This document shows positions 13,706-22,436 of a stretch of 39,342 nucleotides of DNA, one piece after another. The stretch is from Paracoccaceae bacterium (GTDB taxonomy: Bacteria; Pseudomonadota; Alphaproteobacteria; Rhodobacterales; Rhodobacteraceae), in the NCBI GenBank assembly GCA_023383015.1, contig JAHDXW010000035.1, positions 1 to 39,342 of the forward strand, given 5' to 3'. The position numbers and the translations under genes were made by a program. Under the pieces are notes generated by a model. That model was given only the letters and a program-made list of their open reading frames with translations. It had not been told where the DNA came from and searched no databases. Within the stretch, counting starts at the first letter, position 1. The number at the start of each line of letters is the position of its first letter.

Positions 13706-15313
13706 ATGGCGGCCGGCCGGACGGGGGATGGCATGGGCACAGCTGCGCGACGGGGCCTCGCGGCACGGCTTCAGCATGTGGCGGGATTCGCCCGCCGGCC
13801 GGAGCTTCTCGCCTTCCTGCCGGCGGTGACGCTGGCCGCCTTCTGGTACGGCGGCGAGGGCGCGCTGGTCGTCACCGCGCTGACCGTGCCGATGGCCTAT
13901 GCACTCGCCGGCATCCTCGGCGTGCCGGTGCCGGTCGCCGGGCCGCCGCGCCCCCGCGACGGCACCACGGGCCTGCCGCTGCGCGAGGCCGCCGTCGCCG
14001 CGCTCGACCGGGTGCTGGCCGAGGGGGCGGTGTCGGGGCGCGGCACCGCCTGCCTGGTGCTGCGGCTTGACGAGGCCGAGGAGGTGGCGGCCCGGCAGGG
14101 ACACGCGGCCTTCGCCCACATCCTGCGCCGCACCGGCGAGCGGCTGGAGGCGGCGATGCGGCGGGGCGACTGCGTGGCACGGCTGGACGGGGCGTCCTTC
14201 GCCGTGGCGCTCGGGGCGGCGGCACGGCTCGATCTCGAGGCCATCCTGCAGATCGCGGCCCGCCTGCAGGCGACGGCCAGCGAGCCGCATGCCGTCGATG
14301 CCACGACCGTCCATGTCGACGCCTCGGTCGGCTTCTGCCTGGCGGGGCGCGCGCCGGCCCCGGGCGGGGCGGCGCTGCTGGCCGCCGCCGAGGCCGCCGC
14401 CGACGAGGCGCGCCGCAACGGCCCCGGCGCGATCCGCGCCTTCACGCCCGAGATGGCGCGCGCCACCCTTACCCGCAGCGGGCTGCGGGCCGAACTTGCC
14501 CGGGCGCTCGACGAGGGCCAGATCCGCCCCTTCTTCCAGCCGCAGCTGTCGACCGACACCGGCGAGATCACCGGCTTCGAGGCCCTGGCGCGCTGGGTCC
14601 ACCCCGGCCGCGGCATCCTGCCGCCGGCCGACTTCCTCGACGCCGTCCTTGCCGAGGGGCTGTCGGAGCGGCTGGGCGAGGTGATGCTCTACGGTGCGCT
14701 CGGCGCGCTCCGGGCGTGGGACGCGGCCGGGCTCGAGGTACCGATGGTGGCCGTCAACCTCGCCGCGGCCGAACTTGCCAACCCGCGCCTGTCCGCCCGC
14801 ATCGGCTGGGAGCTCGACCGCTTCGACCTCGCCCCCGGCCGGCTCACGGTCGAGATCCTCGAGACCGTGGCGGCGCGCAGCGACGACGACGTGGTCGTCC
14901 AGTCGGTGGCCGGGCTCGCCCGCCTCGGCTGCGGCATCGACCTTGACGACTTCGGCACCGGCCAGGCGGCGATCGGGGCCATCCGCCGCTTCGGCGTGCG
15001 CCGCATTAAGATCGACCGCTCCTTCGTCGCCCGCGTCGACGTCGACCCCGAGCAGCAGCGGCTGGTCACCGCGATCCTGTCCTTCGCCGAGCGCATGGGC
15101 CTCGGCACTGTGGCCGAAGGGGTGGAGACGGCAGGCGAGCACGCGCGGCTGGCAGAGCTCGGCTGCGGCCATGTCCAGGGCTTCGGGATCGCCCGGCCGA
15201 TGCCCTGCGAGGAGGTCGCGGCGTGGCTCGCCGGCCACCGCAGGCGGCTCGCCGCGCGGGCGCAGCTGTCCGCCCAGGCCCGCCGCCCCGCCGGCGGCCG
15301 CGGCCCCGGCTGA
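13706..15313 (+). CDS. EAL-domain cyclic-di-GMP phosphodiesterase with degenerate GGDEF domain
   Basis: A membrane-anchored signalling protein of 535 residues. There are hydrophobic segments at about 35-75 (LLAFLPAVTLAAFWYGG and ALVVTALTVPMAYALAG), a GGDEF-type domain whose signature is degenerate (RLDGASFAVAL in place of R-x-GGDEF, about 159-169), and an EAL domain with catalytic landmarks intact: FEALARW, the later ILETVA, LDDFGTG and KIDRSFV, then VAEGVET. It should therefore degrade cyclic-di-GMP rather than make it. The start could be ATG 13706 (AAGGG before it) or ATG 13733 (GGGGG before it). The last residues ARRPAGGRGPG fall in a stretch repeated 129 bp downstream. No regulator is visible. 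Confidence 0.9.
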   Translation: MAAGRTGDGMGTAARRGLAARLQHVAGFARRPELLAFLPAVTLAAFWYGGEGALVVTALTVPMAYALAGILGVPVPVAGPPRPRDGTTGLPLREAAVAALDRVLAEGAVSGRGTACLVLRLDEAEEVAARQGHAAFAHILRRTGERLEAAMRRGDCVARLDGASFAVALGAAARLDLEAILQIAARLQATASEPHAVDATTVHVDASVGFCLAGRAPAPGGAALLAAAEAAADEARRNGPGAIRAFTPEMARATLTRSGLRAELARALDEGQIRPFFQPQLSTDTGEITGFEALARWVHPGRGILPPADFLDAVLAEGLSERLGEVMLYGALGALRAWDAAGLEVPMVAVNLAAAELANPRLSARIGWELDRFDLAPGRLTVEILETVAARSDDDVVVQSVAGLARLGCGIDLDDFGTGQAAIGAIRRFGVRRIKIDRSFVARVDVDPEQQRLVTAILSFAERMGLGTVAEGVETAGEHARLAELGCGHVQGFGIARPMPCEEVAAWLAGHRRRLAARAQLSAQARRPAGGRGPG

Positions 15314-15510
15314 GCACCGGCATCTCCTCCCTCCCCGCTTCCCCGCCCGGCCCGCGGCCCGGGGCCCCTGCCGGGCGCGATCGCCCCCCCCGACCGCCTC
15401 CCCGCCGCCCGCCGCCCCGCCGGCGGCCGCGGCCCCGGCCGGGCACCGGCATCTCCTCCCTCCCCGCTTCCCCGCCCGGCCCGAGGCCCGGGGCCCGTGC
15501 CGGGCGCGGG
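15279..15510. repeat. Direct repeat with 129-bp period after the EAL gene
   Basis: The roughly 100 bp beginning in the last codons of the EAL gene (about 15279) recurs 129 bp downstream (about 15408-15509) with few changes, including GCACCGGCATCTCC at 15314 and 15443. The first copy has CTGAGC (the gene's TGA), the second CCGGGC, so the stop is absent in the downstream copy. It lies in a 487-bp non-coding stretch (15314-15800) extremely rich in C; no gene was found there. Confidence 0.8.
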
Positions 15511-15800
15511 GTGCGGCTGCCCTCGCCCGGCCCGCCAGCCGGGCAGGGGGCCCCGCCTGCCCTCCCCGGCGAGCCTGCGCGCCACAGCCACGGCGCGGCG
15601 GCAGGCGTCGGGGTCAGCCGCCGCCCCGCCCCACCGTTCCGCCCCGCCGCCCGCCCCTTCGCCGCGGCCGCCATGGCCCCGGGGCGCGGGGCCCGCCGCC
15701 GGCCGGACGACCGGACAGGGGGAAACCGCTTGACCTTTCCCGCCCCGGGCTGTTCAAGCGGGCGCGTTCCCCCTCCCCCAAGGCCCATGGTTGCGGTCCG

Positions 15801-17597
15801 ATGGACGACCAGAACAAGAACCTCATCCTCGCCACGGTGCTGAGCTTCCTCGTCATCCTGGTCTGGTTCGTCCTCTTCCCCCCGCCCGAACCCGCGCCCG
15901 CCCCGCTTCCGCCGCCCGAGGCCGGCGCGGCGGCGATCGCCCCGGCCCCGCCCGGTTCCGAACCCGGCACCGACGGCGCCGCCCCCGCCGCCGCGGCCGC
16001 CGAGGCGCCGCGGCTGGCGATCGCCACCCCGCGGCTCGAGGGGGCGGTGTCGCTCCAGGGCGGGCGGATCGATTCGCTGCGCCTGACCGGCTACCGCGAG
16101 ACGCTCGCGACGGGCTCGCCGGTCGTCGAGCTGCTCCGCCCGGTCGGAACCCCGGGGGCCTACTACGCCCTCTTCGGCTGGGCCCCCGGGGGCACGCTCG
16201 GCTTCGAGGACGTCCCCGGCGCCAACACCCTGTGGGAGGTCGCCGGCGGCGGGACGCTCGCCCCCGGCGCCCCGCTGGTGCTGCGCTGGGACAGCCCCGC
16301 GGGGCTTGCCTTCACCCGCACCATCGCGGTCGATGCCGACTATCTCTTCACCGTCACCGAGGCGGTCGAGAACCGCGGTGCGGCGCCGGTGCGGCTGGCG
16401 TCCTACGGAATCGTCGCCCGCCACGGGCAGCCGGGCGACCTGCAGAACTTCTTCATCCTGCACGAGGGCGTGGTGCGGATGACCGACGGCACGCTGGGCG
16501 AGCTCGACTACGACGACGTCGCCGCGATGCCGGTGGTCGAGCGCGAGGGCGCGCGCGCCGAGGTTGCCGAGGTCGCCGGCAACGGCTGGATCGGCTTCAC
16601 CGACAAGTACTGGATGACCACGCTCATCCCCGCCCCCGGCAGCCCCTTCACCGCGGTGGCGAAATACGTCGCCGGCGCCGACATCTACCAGACCGAGGTG
16701 CGCCACCCGGCGGTCGACCTCGCCCCCGGCGCGACCGCCTCGGCCACCACCCACCTCTTTGCCGGCGCCAAGGAATGGGACACCATCCGCGGCTACCAGA
16801 ACGGCAAGGGGATCGACCGCTTCCTCGATTCCATCGACTGGGGCTGGTTCTTCTTCCTGACCAAGCCGATCTTCGCCGTCCTGCACTGGCTGAACCAGCA
16901 GGTCGGCAACATGGGCTGGTCGATCATCATGCTGACTCTGGTGATCAAGGCGATCCTGTTCCCGCTCGCCTACAAGTCCTACGTCTCGATGGCGCGGATG
17001 AAGGAACTCCAGCCCGAGATGGAGAAGATCAAGGAGCGCGTCGGCGACGACCGCCAGAAGCTCCAGCAGGAGATGATCGCGCTCTACCGGACCAAGAAGG
17101 TCAACCCCGCCGCGGGCTGCCTGCCGATCCTCCTGCAGATCCCGATCTTCTTCTCGCTCTACAAGGTGATCTTCGTCACCATCGAGCTGCGCCACGCCCC
17201 CTGGCTCGGCTGGGTGCGCGACCTCTCGGCGCCCGATCCCTCCTCGATCTTCAACCTCTTCGGCCTCCTGCCCTGGGCGCCGCCGGTGCCGGGCAGCCTG
17301 CTGGCCCTGATCTTCATCGGCATCCTGCCGATCTGCCTTGGCGTCTCGATGTGGCTGCAGCAGAAGCTCAACCCCGCGCCCACCGACCCCACCCAGGCGA
17401 TGATCTTCGCCTGGCTGCCGTGGGTGTTCATGTTCATGCTCGGCAGCTTCGCCTCCGGCCTCGTGCTCTACTGGATCGCGAACAACATGATCACCTTCAC
17501 CCAGCAGTACCTGATCATGCGCAGCCACGGCCACCGGCCGGACATCTTCGGCAACATCCGCGCCGGCATCCGGCGCCGGCGGCCGGCGGCGAAGTGA
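15801..17597 (+). CDS. yidC: Membrane protein insertase YidC
   Basis: A 598-residue inner membrane insertase/chaperone for Sec-dependent and independent proteins. The N-terminal segment is NKNLILATVLSFLVILVWFV (about 5-24), then a Pro/Ala-rich linker, and a large periplasmic domain with family motifs such as GWIGFTDKYWMTTLIP. The conserved C-terminal core (from about 345) contains GWFFFLTKPIF, NMGWSIIMLTLVIKAILFP, then KMKEL-type cytoplasmic loop residues, AGCLPILLQIPIFFSLYKV and the last two segments. The ATG at 15801 begins MDDQNKN, the typical start. The stop overlaps the GTG of the MOSC gene. It is complete. Confidence 0.98.
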   Translation: MDDQNKNLILATVLSFLVILVWFVLFPPPEPAPAPLPPPEAGAAAIAPAPPGSEPGTDGAAPAAAAAEAPRLAIATPRLEGAVSLQGGRIDSLRLTGYRETLATGSPVVELLRPVGTPGAYYALFGWAPGGTLGFEDVPGANTLWEVAGGGTLAPGAPLVLRWDSPAGLAFTRTIAVDADYLFTVTEAVENRGAAPVRLASYGIVARHGQPGDLQNFFILHEGVVRMTDGTLGELDYDDVAAMPVVEREGARAEVAEVAGNGWIGFTDKYWMTTLIPAPGSPFTAVAKYVAGADIYQTEVRHPAVDLAPGATASATTHLFAGAKEWDTIRGYQNGKGIDRFLDSIDWGWFFFLTKPIFAVLHWLNQQVGNMGWSIIMLTLVIKAILFPLAYKSYVSMARMKELQPEMEKIKERVGDDRQKLQQEMIALYRTKKVNPAAGCLPILLQIPIFFSLYKVIFVTIELRHAPWLGWVRDLSAPDPSSIFNLFGLLPWAPPVPGSLLALIFIGILPICLGVSMWLQQKLNPAPTDPTQAMIFAWLPWVFMFMLGSFASGLVLYWIANNMITFTQQYLIMRSHGHRPDIFGNIRAGIRRRRPAAK

Positions 17598-18349
17598 CCG
17601 CGCGCCTTGCCGCCATCGTCCGCCACCCGATCAAGGCGGTCGGGCGCGAGTCGCTGGAGGCGGTGGCGCTCGCTGCCGGGCGGCGGCTGCCGGCCGACCG
17701 CGTCTGGGCGGTGGCCCACGCCGGGGCCCGGCTGGCGCCCGGCGAATGGGCGGCCAAGATGAACTTCCTGCGCGGCGTCGCGGCACCGGCGCTGATGGCG
17801 GTGGCCGCGCGGCTGGACGAGGCGGCCGGACGGGTGACCCTGTCCCATCCCGGGGCGGCGACGATCACCCTCGACCCCGATGATGCCGCAGACGCCGCCC
17901 GCCTGCTCGCCTGGCTCGCCCCGTTCTGGCCCGACAGCCGCCCCGCCCCGGCGGCCGTGGTCCGCGCCGGCTGGGCCGCCTTCACCGACGTGCCCGAGCC
18001 CTGGGTCTCGGTGCTGGGGATGGCCTCGAACCGTGCCCTCGGGGCACGGCTCGGCAGGACGCTGTCGATCCACCGCTGGCGCGGCAACCTCTGGCTCGAG
18101 GGTCTCGCGCCGTGGGAGGAGTTCGACCTCGTCGGCCGCCGCTTCCGCATCGGTGCGGCGCTGCTCGAGGGTCGCCAGCGGATCACCCGCTGCGAAGCCA
18201 CCGCCGCCGACCCCGACAGCGGCCGGCGCGACCTCGACACGCTCGGCGCGCTGCAATCCGGCTGCGGCCACACCGACTTCGGCATCTACGCCGAGGTGAT
18301 CGCCGGCGGCACCGTCCGCCTCGGCGATCCGGTGGCGGCCGAGGGCTGA
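17594..18349 (+). CDS. MOSC domain protein
   Basis: A 251-residue protein with a MOSC (molybdenum cofactor sulfurase C-terminal) fold, which binds molybdenum cofactor or sulfur in related enzymes. Landmarks are the N-terminal IVRHPIKAVG (MOSC_N-like), RVWAVAHAGARL, NLWLEGLAPWEEFDLVG and ITRCEATAADPDSGRRD, the latter with the conserved Cys of the MOSC family, then GALQSGCGHTDFGIYAEV. It starts with GTG 17594 overlapping the yidC stop by 4 bp, so it is translationally coupled. A MOSC gene after yidC, followed by engB, is a Rhodobacterales arrangement as I recall it. The substrate is unknown. Confidence 0.9.
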   Translation: MTARLAAIVRHPIKAVGRESLEAVALAAGRRLPADRVWAVAHAGARLAPGEWAAKMNFLRGVAAPALMAVAARLDEAAGRVTLSHPGAATITLDPDDAADAARLLAWLAPFWPDSRPAPAAVVRAGWAAFTDVPEPWVSVLGMASNRALGARLGRTLSIHRWRGNLWLEGLAPWEEFDLVGRRFRIGAALLEGRQRITRCEATAADPDSGRRDLDTLGALQSGCGHTDFGIYAEVIAGGTVRLGDPVAAEG

Positions 18350-18361
18350 GGGGCCGGCCCG

Positions 18362-19012
18362 GTGCGGATCCGGTTCGCGCTCGCCCCCGAGCCCGACGCC
18401 GCCGCGGCCGAGGCCGGACGGCGCCTGTTCGCCGGGCCCGTGACCTTCCTCAAGGGCGTCACCGCGATGAACGCGCTGCCCCCGGCCGATCGCTGCGAGG
18501 TCTGCCTTGCGGGTCGCTCGAACGTGGGCAAGTCGTCGCTGATCAACGCGCTGACGGGCCGCAAGGCGCTGGCGCGCGCCTCGAACACTCCCGGCCGGAC
18601 GCAGGAGGTGAACTTCTTCGCGCTGGGCGAGCGCCACTGGCTGGTCGACCTGCCGGGCTACGGCTATGCCAAGGCGCCGCCGGCGCAGGTGGAGCGCTGG
18701 CAGGCGCTGCTGCGGGCCTATCTCGCCGGCCGGCCGAACCTGCGCCGGGCCTTCGTGCTGGTCGACGCCCGCCACGGGGTCAAGCCGCCCGACGAGGAGA
18801 TCATGGGCCTGCTCGACCGCGCCGCGGTGCCCTTCCAGACGGTGCTGACCAAGGCCGACAAGATCGCGCCGAAGGCGGTGCCGGCGCTGGTCGAGGACGT
18901 GGCCGCGGCGCTGGCCGGCCATCCCGCCGCCTTCCCCGAGATCCTGCTCACCTCGGCCGAGACCGGTGCCGGCATCCCCGCCCTGCGCACCGCGATCGCA
19001 GGGCTCGTCTGA
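18362..19012 (+). CDS. engB: Ribosome biogenesis GTP-binding protein EngB (YsxC/YihA)
   Basis: A 216-residue GTPase needed for 50S subunit assembly. G1 GRSNVGKSS at 51-59, G2 region [13 protein letters not shown]3 [10 protein letters not shown]4 TKADK and G5 TSAETGAG are all intact. The start GTG at 18362 gives a short N-terminal arm, which is usual for this family. It lies 12 bp after the MOSC gene. The following argB is 82 bp downstream. Confidence 0.96.
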   Translation: MRIRFALAPEPDAAAAEAGRRLFAGPVTFLKGVTAMNALPPADRCEVCLAGRSNVGKSSLINALTGRKALARASNTPGRTQEVNFFALGERHWLVDLPGYGYAKAPPAQVERWQALLRAYLAGRPNLRRAFVLVDARHGVKPPDEEIMGLLDRAAVPFQTVLTKADKIAPKAVPALVEDVAAALAGHPAAFPEILLTSAETGAGIPALRTAIAGLV

Positions 19013-19094
19013 GGGCGGCGCGCGGCCGAGCCTTGAGCCTGCCGGCGGCTGCCGCTACACCCCGGGCGCCCAGCCCCCGCAGCGGAGGCCACCG

Positions 19095-19991
19095 ATGAGG
19101 ACGCAGACTGCCCAGATGCGCGACCATGCCGCCACCGCCCGGACCCTGTCCGAGGCGCTTCCCTACCTGCAGCGCTACACCGGCGCCGTGGTGGTCATCA
19201 AGTTCGGCGGCCATGCCATGGGCGCGGCCGCCGAAATGGAAAGCTTCGCCCGCGACATCGTGCTGATGCGCCAGGTGGGGGTGAACCCGGTGGTGGTGCA
19301 CGGCGGCGGGCCGATGATCAACGACCTGCTCGACCGGCTGGGCATCGCCTCGCGCTTCGTGCGCGGCAAGCGGGTGACCGACGCGGCCACCGTCGAGGTG
19401 GTGGAGATGGTGCTGTCGGGGCTGATCAACAAGCGCATCGTCCAGGCGATCAACAGCCAGGGCGGGCGGGCGGTGGGGCTGTCGGGCAAGGACGCCAACC
19501 TGATGGTGTGCGACCCCGACGACCCCGAACTGGGCTTCGTCGGCCGGCCGGCCGAGATGAACCCCGGGGTGCTGCGCCAGATCTTCGCCGGCGGCATGAT
19601 CCCGGTGGTGGCGCCGGTGGGCGCGGGCCGCAACGGCGAGACCTTCAACGTCAACGGCGACACCGCCGCCGGGGCGATCGCCGGGGCGCTGCAGGCGGAC
19701 CGGCTGCTCCTGCTGACCGATGTCGCCGGGGTGAAGAACGCCGCCGGCGAGGTGCTGACCCAGCTTCACCCCGATGCGCTGCGGGCGCTGATCGCCGACG
19801 GCACGGTTGCGGGGGGGATGATTCCCAAGGTCGAGACGGCGCTGGACGCGCTGGCGGCCGGGGTGCGGGCGGTCGTCATCCTCGACGGGCGGTCACCCAA
19901 CGCCTGCCTGCTGGAACTGTTCACCAACCAGGGCGCGGGCACGCTGATCCGCTCCACCGAGCCGCGGGTGAAGCCACGCCCCGCCCCCTAG
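19095..19991 (+). CDS. argB: Acetylglutamate kinase
   Basis: A 298-residue enzyme that phosphorylates N-acetyl-L-glutamate in the second step of arginine biosynthesis. The amino acid kinase fold is recognised from [11 protein letters not shown] (substrate/phosphate loop), [46 protein letters not shown] and [12 protein letters not shown]. The length and the mobile N-terminal helix (about 1-25) match arginine-feedback-regulated enzymes; feedback control is an inference from that helix. The ATG 19095 has GGAGG upstream. Engineered as the last gene of the rpmH-to-argB stretch in Rhodobacterales. Confidence 0.97.
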   Translation: MRTQTAQMRDHAATARTLSEALPYLQRYTGAVVVIKFGGHAMGAAAEMESFARDIVLMRQVGVNPVVVHGGGPMINDLLDRLGIASRFVRGKRVTDAATVEVVEMVLSGLINKRIVQAINSQGGRAVGLSGKDANLMVCDPDDPELGFVGRPAEMNPGVLRQIFAGGMIPVVAPVGAGRNGETFNVNGDTAAGAIAGALQADRLLLLTDVAGVKNAAGEVLTQLHPDALRALIADGTVAGGMIPKVETALDALAAGVRAVVILDGRSPNACLLELFTNQGAGTLIRSTEPRVKPRPAP

Positions 19992-20001
19992 GGCGGCCTG
20001 A

Positions 20002-20017
20002 GTCCCACGCATGGGAC
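20002..20017. repeat. Palindrome GTCCCACGCATGGGAC, copy 1
   Basis: Perfect 6-bp arms around CGCA, 10 bp after the argB stop. The identical 16-mer is at 31465-31480. It has no T-run, so it is not a standard terminator. Nothing else was recognised in 19992-20212 apart from a C/G-rich inverted stretch near 20080-20130. Confidence 0.6.
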
Positions 20018-20212
20018 AGCGGCCATGCCATTGACAGGACACCGGAAGATTGACGGGATTCAGCATTTCTTCATGCTGTCCCGGGCCCGGCGGGGGCAGT
20101 CCTGCGCCCCCGGGCCGCCGGGGCCCGGCACCAAGGGCGCGCGGGTGCCCGCCGCGCCCGCCCGGCAGTGACGGGGCGGGGATGATTCCCACGGCCGCGG
20201 AGATGCTCTAGC

Positions 20213-20959
20213 ATGGCCGCCATGGCCGCCCCCGTCCCCCCCGGACCCGTCCCCCCCGGACACGCCGCGCCCGGCCACGCCTGCCTTGCCGCCGCGGGCA
20301 CCGCGGACGGCCTCGGGACGGTCGCGGCGCGGGCGGCGGCCGAGGCGCTCGCGGTTCTCGGCGCCTTCCACCCCGGACCCGGCGACGGGCTGCCCGCGGC
20401 GGTCGGCACGCTGGTGCTGTTGGGCCCGCGCGAGCCCGGCTTCTGGGCCCATGTCACCGCACAGCCCGAGTTTGCCGACAGCCGGCCCGACCCGCTTGAC
20501 CGCTGGTCGCGGCGGGTGATCGGCCGGCTGGCCTGCGGGCTCGGGGCGAAGGCCGTCTTTCCCTTCACCGGCCCGCCCTTCCGGCCCTTCCATGCCTGGG
20601 CGCTGAGAACCGGCCGCGCCTGGCGCTCGCCGGTCGGCCTGCTCGTGCACGAAACGGCGGGGCTGATGGTGTCGTTCCGCGGCGCGCTGGGGCTGCGCGC
20701 CCGCCTCGCCCTGCCCCCGCCCCCCGCCGCCCCGCCCTGCGCGGCTTGCGCCGGCCAGCCCTGCCGGACCGCCTGCCCGGCCGGGGCGCTGACGCCGGCG
20801 GCCTACGACGTGCAGGCCTGCCGGGGGTTCCTCGCCGGTCCGGACGGCGCCGGCTGCATGACCGCGGGCTGCGCCCTGCGCCGGGCTTGCCCCGCCTCGG
20901 CCGGCCATGCGAGGGTGCCGGCGCAATCGGCCTTCCACATGAGGCAGTTCCTGCGGTGA
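20213..20959 (+). CDS. Cys-rich ferredoxin-like protein
   Basis: A 248-residue cytoplasmic protein. The C-terminal part has two Cys clusters, CAACAGQPCRTACPAGAL (about 180-197, resembling a 4Fe-4S CxxCxxxxCxxxCP pattern) and CMTAGCALRRACP. The N-terminal 150 residues include GFWAHVTAQPEF and FPFTGPPFRPFHAW, which I recall from uncharacterised Rhodobacterales ferredoxin-like proteins. Electron transfer or nucleotide modification (QueG-like) are guesses only. The start could be ATG 20213 or 20222. Its stop overlaps the next gene by one base. Confidence 0.75.
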   Translation: MAAMAAPVPPGPVPPGHAAPGHACLAAAGTADGLGTVAARAAAEALAVLGAFHPGPGDGLPAAVGTLVLLGPREPGFWAHVTAQPEFADSRPDPLDRWSRRVIGRLACGLGAKAVFPFTGPPFRPFHAWALRTGRAWRSPVGLLVHETAGLMVSFRGALGLRARLALPPPPAAPPCAACAGQPCRTACPAGALTPAAYDVQACRGFLAGPDGAGCMTAGCALRRACPASAGHARVPAQSAFHMRQFLR

Positions 20960-21462
20960 TGCGCCTGATCCTTGTCCGCCACGCCAAGTCCTCCTGGGAG
21001 GAGCCCGGGCTGGATGACCATGCCCGCCCGCTGAACGACCGCGGCCGCCGCGCTGCCGCGGCACTGGGCCGCTGGCTGGTCGCGCGCGGCCACCGGCCCG
21101 ACGAGGCGATCTGCTCCACCGCCACCCGCACCCGCGAGACCTGGGCCGAGATCGCCCGGGCGGCGGACCTCGCGCTCGCCCCGCGGCTGGTCGGGCGGCT
21201 CTACCACGCGCCGCCCGAGATCATGCGCGCGGTGCTGCGCGAGGCCGGCGGGCAGACGGTGGTGATGGTCGGCCACAACCCCGGCATCGCCGCCTTCGCC
21301 GCGGAACTGCCGGCCCGGCGCCCTGCCCATGCCGACTTCGCCCGCTATCCCACCGGCGCCACGCTGGTCGTCGACTTCCCCATCGACCGCTGGGACGAGC
21401 TGCGCCCCGGTACCGGCGACGCGCGCGAGTTCCTCACCCCACGGATGCTCGAGGGCGGCTAG
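20959..21462 (+). CDS. SixA-type histidine phosphatase
   Basis: A 167-residue member of the histidine phosphatase (phosphoglycerate mutase-like) superfamily. The catalytic motif is LVRHAKSSW with His8; a second conserved His lies in VVMVGHNPGI, and ATRTRETW supplies the conserved Arg. This pattern matches SixA, which dephosphorylates phosphohistidine on signalling proteins such as histidine kinase phosphotransfer domains; here the substrate is unknown. ATG 20959 overlaps the stop of the upstream ferredoxin-like gene by 1 bp (TGATG), so the pair is probably co-translated. Length and motifs are intact. Confidence 0.9.
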   Translation: MRLILVRHAKSSWEEPGLDDHARPLNDRGRRAAAALGRWLVARGHRPDEAICSTATRTRETWAEIARAADLALAPRLVGRLYHAPPEIMRAVLREAGGQTVVMVGHNPGIAAFAAELPARRPAHADFARYPTGATLVVDFPIDRWDELRPGTGDAREFLTPRMLEGG

Positions 21463-21490
21463 CGCCGGCGCCCGGCCGCCCGCCGCCGAC

Positions 21491-22261
21491 CTAGCCGAGC
21501 ATCGCCCGCCGCAGAAGGTTGAGCCCGGTGAACGCCAGCATCACCAGCGTCCAGCGCCGAAACGCGGCCTGGTCGAAGCGGTCCTGCAGCCGGTAGCCCA
21601 GCCACAGGCCGGCCATGGCGGGCACCACCATCGCCGCCGACAACGGCAGCGTGGCGGCGTTGACGACGCCCGAGACCGCATGGGCGGCGGTCAGCATCGC
21701 CGCCCCGAGCAGGAAGACGACCCCCTGCAGGCGCATCGATTCGGCCTTGGGCACGTCCGAGGAGGCGAGGTAGATCACGATCGGCGGCCCCCAGACCCCG
21801 AAGAAGCCGCCGAAGAAGCCGGCCACGGCGCCCACCGCCGTCTGCCACAGAATGCGGTTCCGGATCCGGAAGCGCAGCGGCAGCCCGGCCAGCCCGGCCG
21901 CCGCATAGGCAAGGACCGGCAGGCCGAGGATGGCAAACAGCACCTGCGGCGGCAGCACCCGGACAAGCTGGGCCGAGAAGGCCAGCGTCACCAGCGCCAC
22001 GATGATCAGCCGCCGGTAGCCGCGCGCCGTCTCGACCGCCGCGGCCAGCCCTTCGCGCAGGCTCTGCGACACGTTGGTCACCAGCATCGGCAGCACGAGG
22101 CAGGCCATCGCGGTCTCGACCGGCAGGAACGAGGCGAGGCCCGACAGCATGATCATCGGCATGGCGAAGCCGACCACGCCCTTGACGAAGGAGGCCAGCA
22201 TCGTCACCGCCACGGCGGCCGCGAAGGTCGCGGGCGCCAGCCCGCCGGTCACACTCTCCAT
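21491..22261 (-). CDS. TauE/SafE (TSUP) family membrane transporter
   Basis: A 256-residue integral membrane protein with about eight hydrophobic segments. TSUP family members export sulfite, sulfoacetate or related anions. The paired motif [17 protein letters not shown] (about 135-151) is the typical TSUP repeat; the N-terminal half has [13 protein letters not shown], the matching first repeat. The ATG at 22259-22261 is chosen; the long upstream open frame is not conserved. It is divergent from mcd (22437). Substrate unknown. Confidence 0.9.
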   Translation of the reverse strand: MESVTGGLAPATFAAAVAVTMLASFVKGVVGFAMPMIMLSGLASFLPVETAMACLVLPMLVTNVSQSLREGLAAAVETARGYRRLIIVALVTLAFSAQLVRVLPPQVLFAILGLPVLAYAAAGLAGLPLRFRIRNRILWQTAVGAVAGFFGGFFGVWGPPIVIYLASSDVPKAESMRLQGVVFLLGAAMLTAAHAVSGVVNAATLPLSAAMVVPAMAGLWLGYRLQDRFDQAAFRRWTLVMLAFTGLNLLRRAMLG

Positions 22262-22436
22262 TTGTGCCCACAGCCTCCGCGATTGGCGCCGCGCTTGTAG
22301 CGGGCGGCCGCGGCGGCGACCAGCCCCGGCTCCGGCGCGACACATCCGGTCCCGCCCGCCACCCGGGGCGAATGAATGTTGCGCTGCGCCTGCAAAGGCC
22401 CTAGAGCCCCCGCAGGACCACAGACAGGAGCAGCCG

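Noticed and set aside
15066-17534. 822-residue open frame on the minus strand over yidC
   Set aside because: Shadow of yidC in GC-rich DNA; repetitive charged sequence with no family features.
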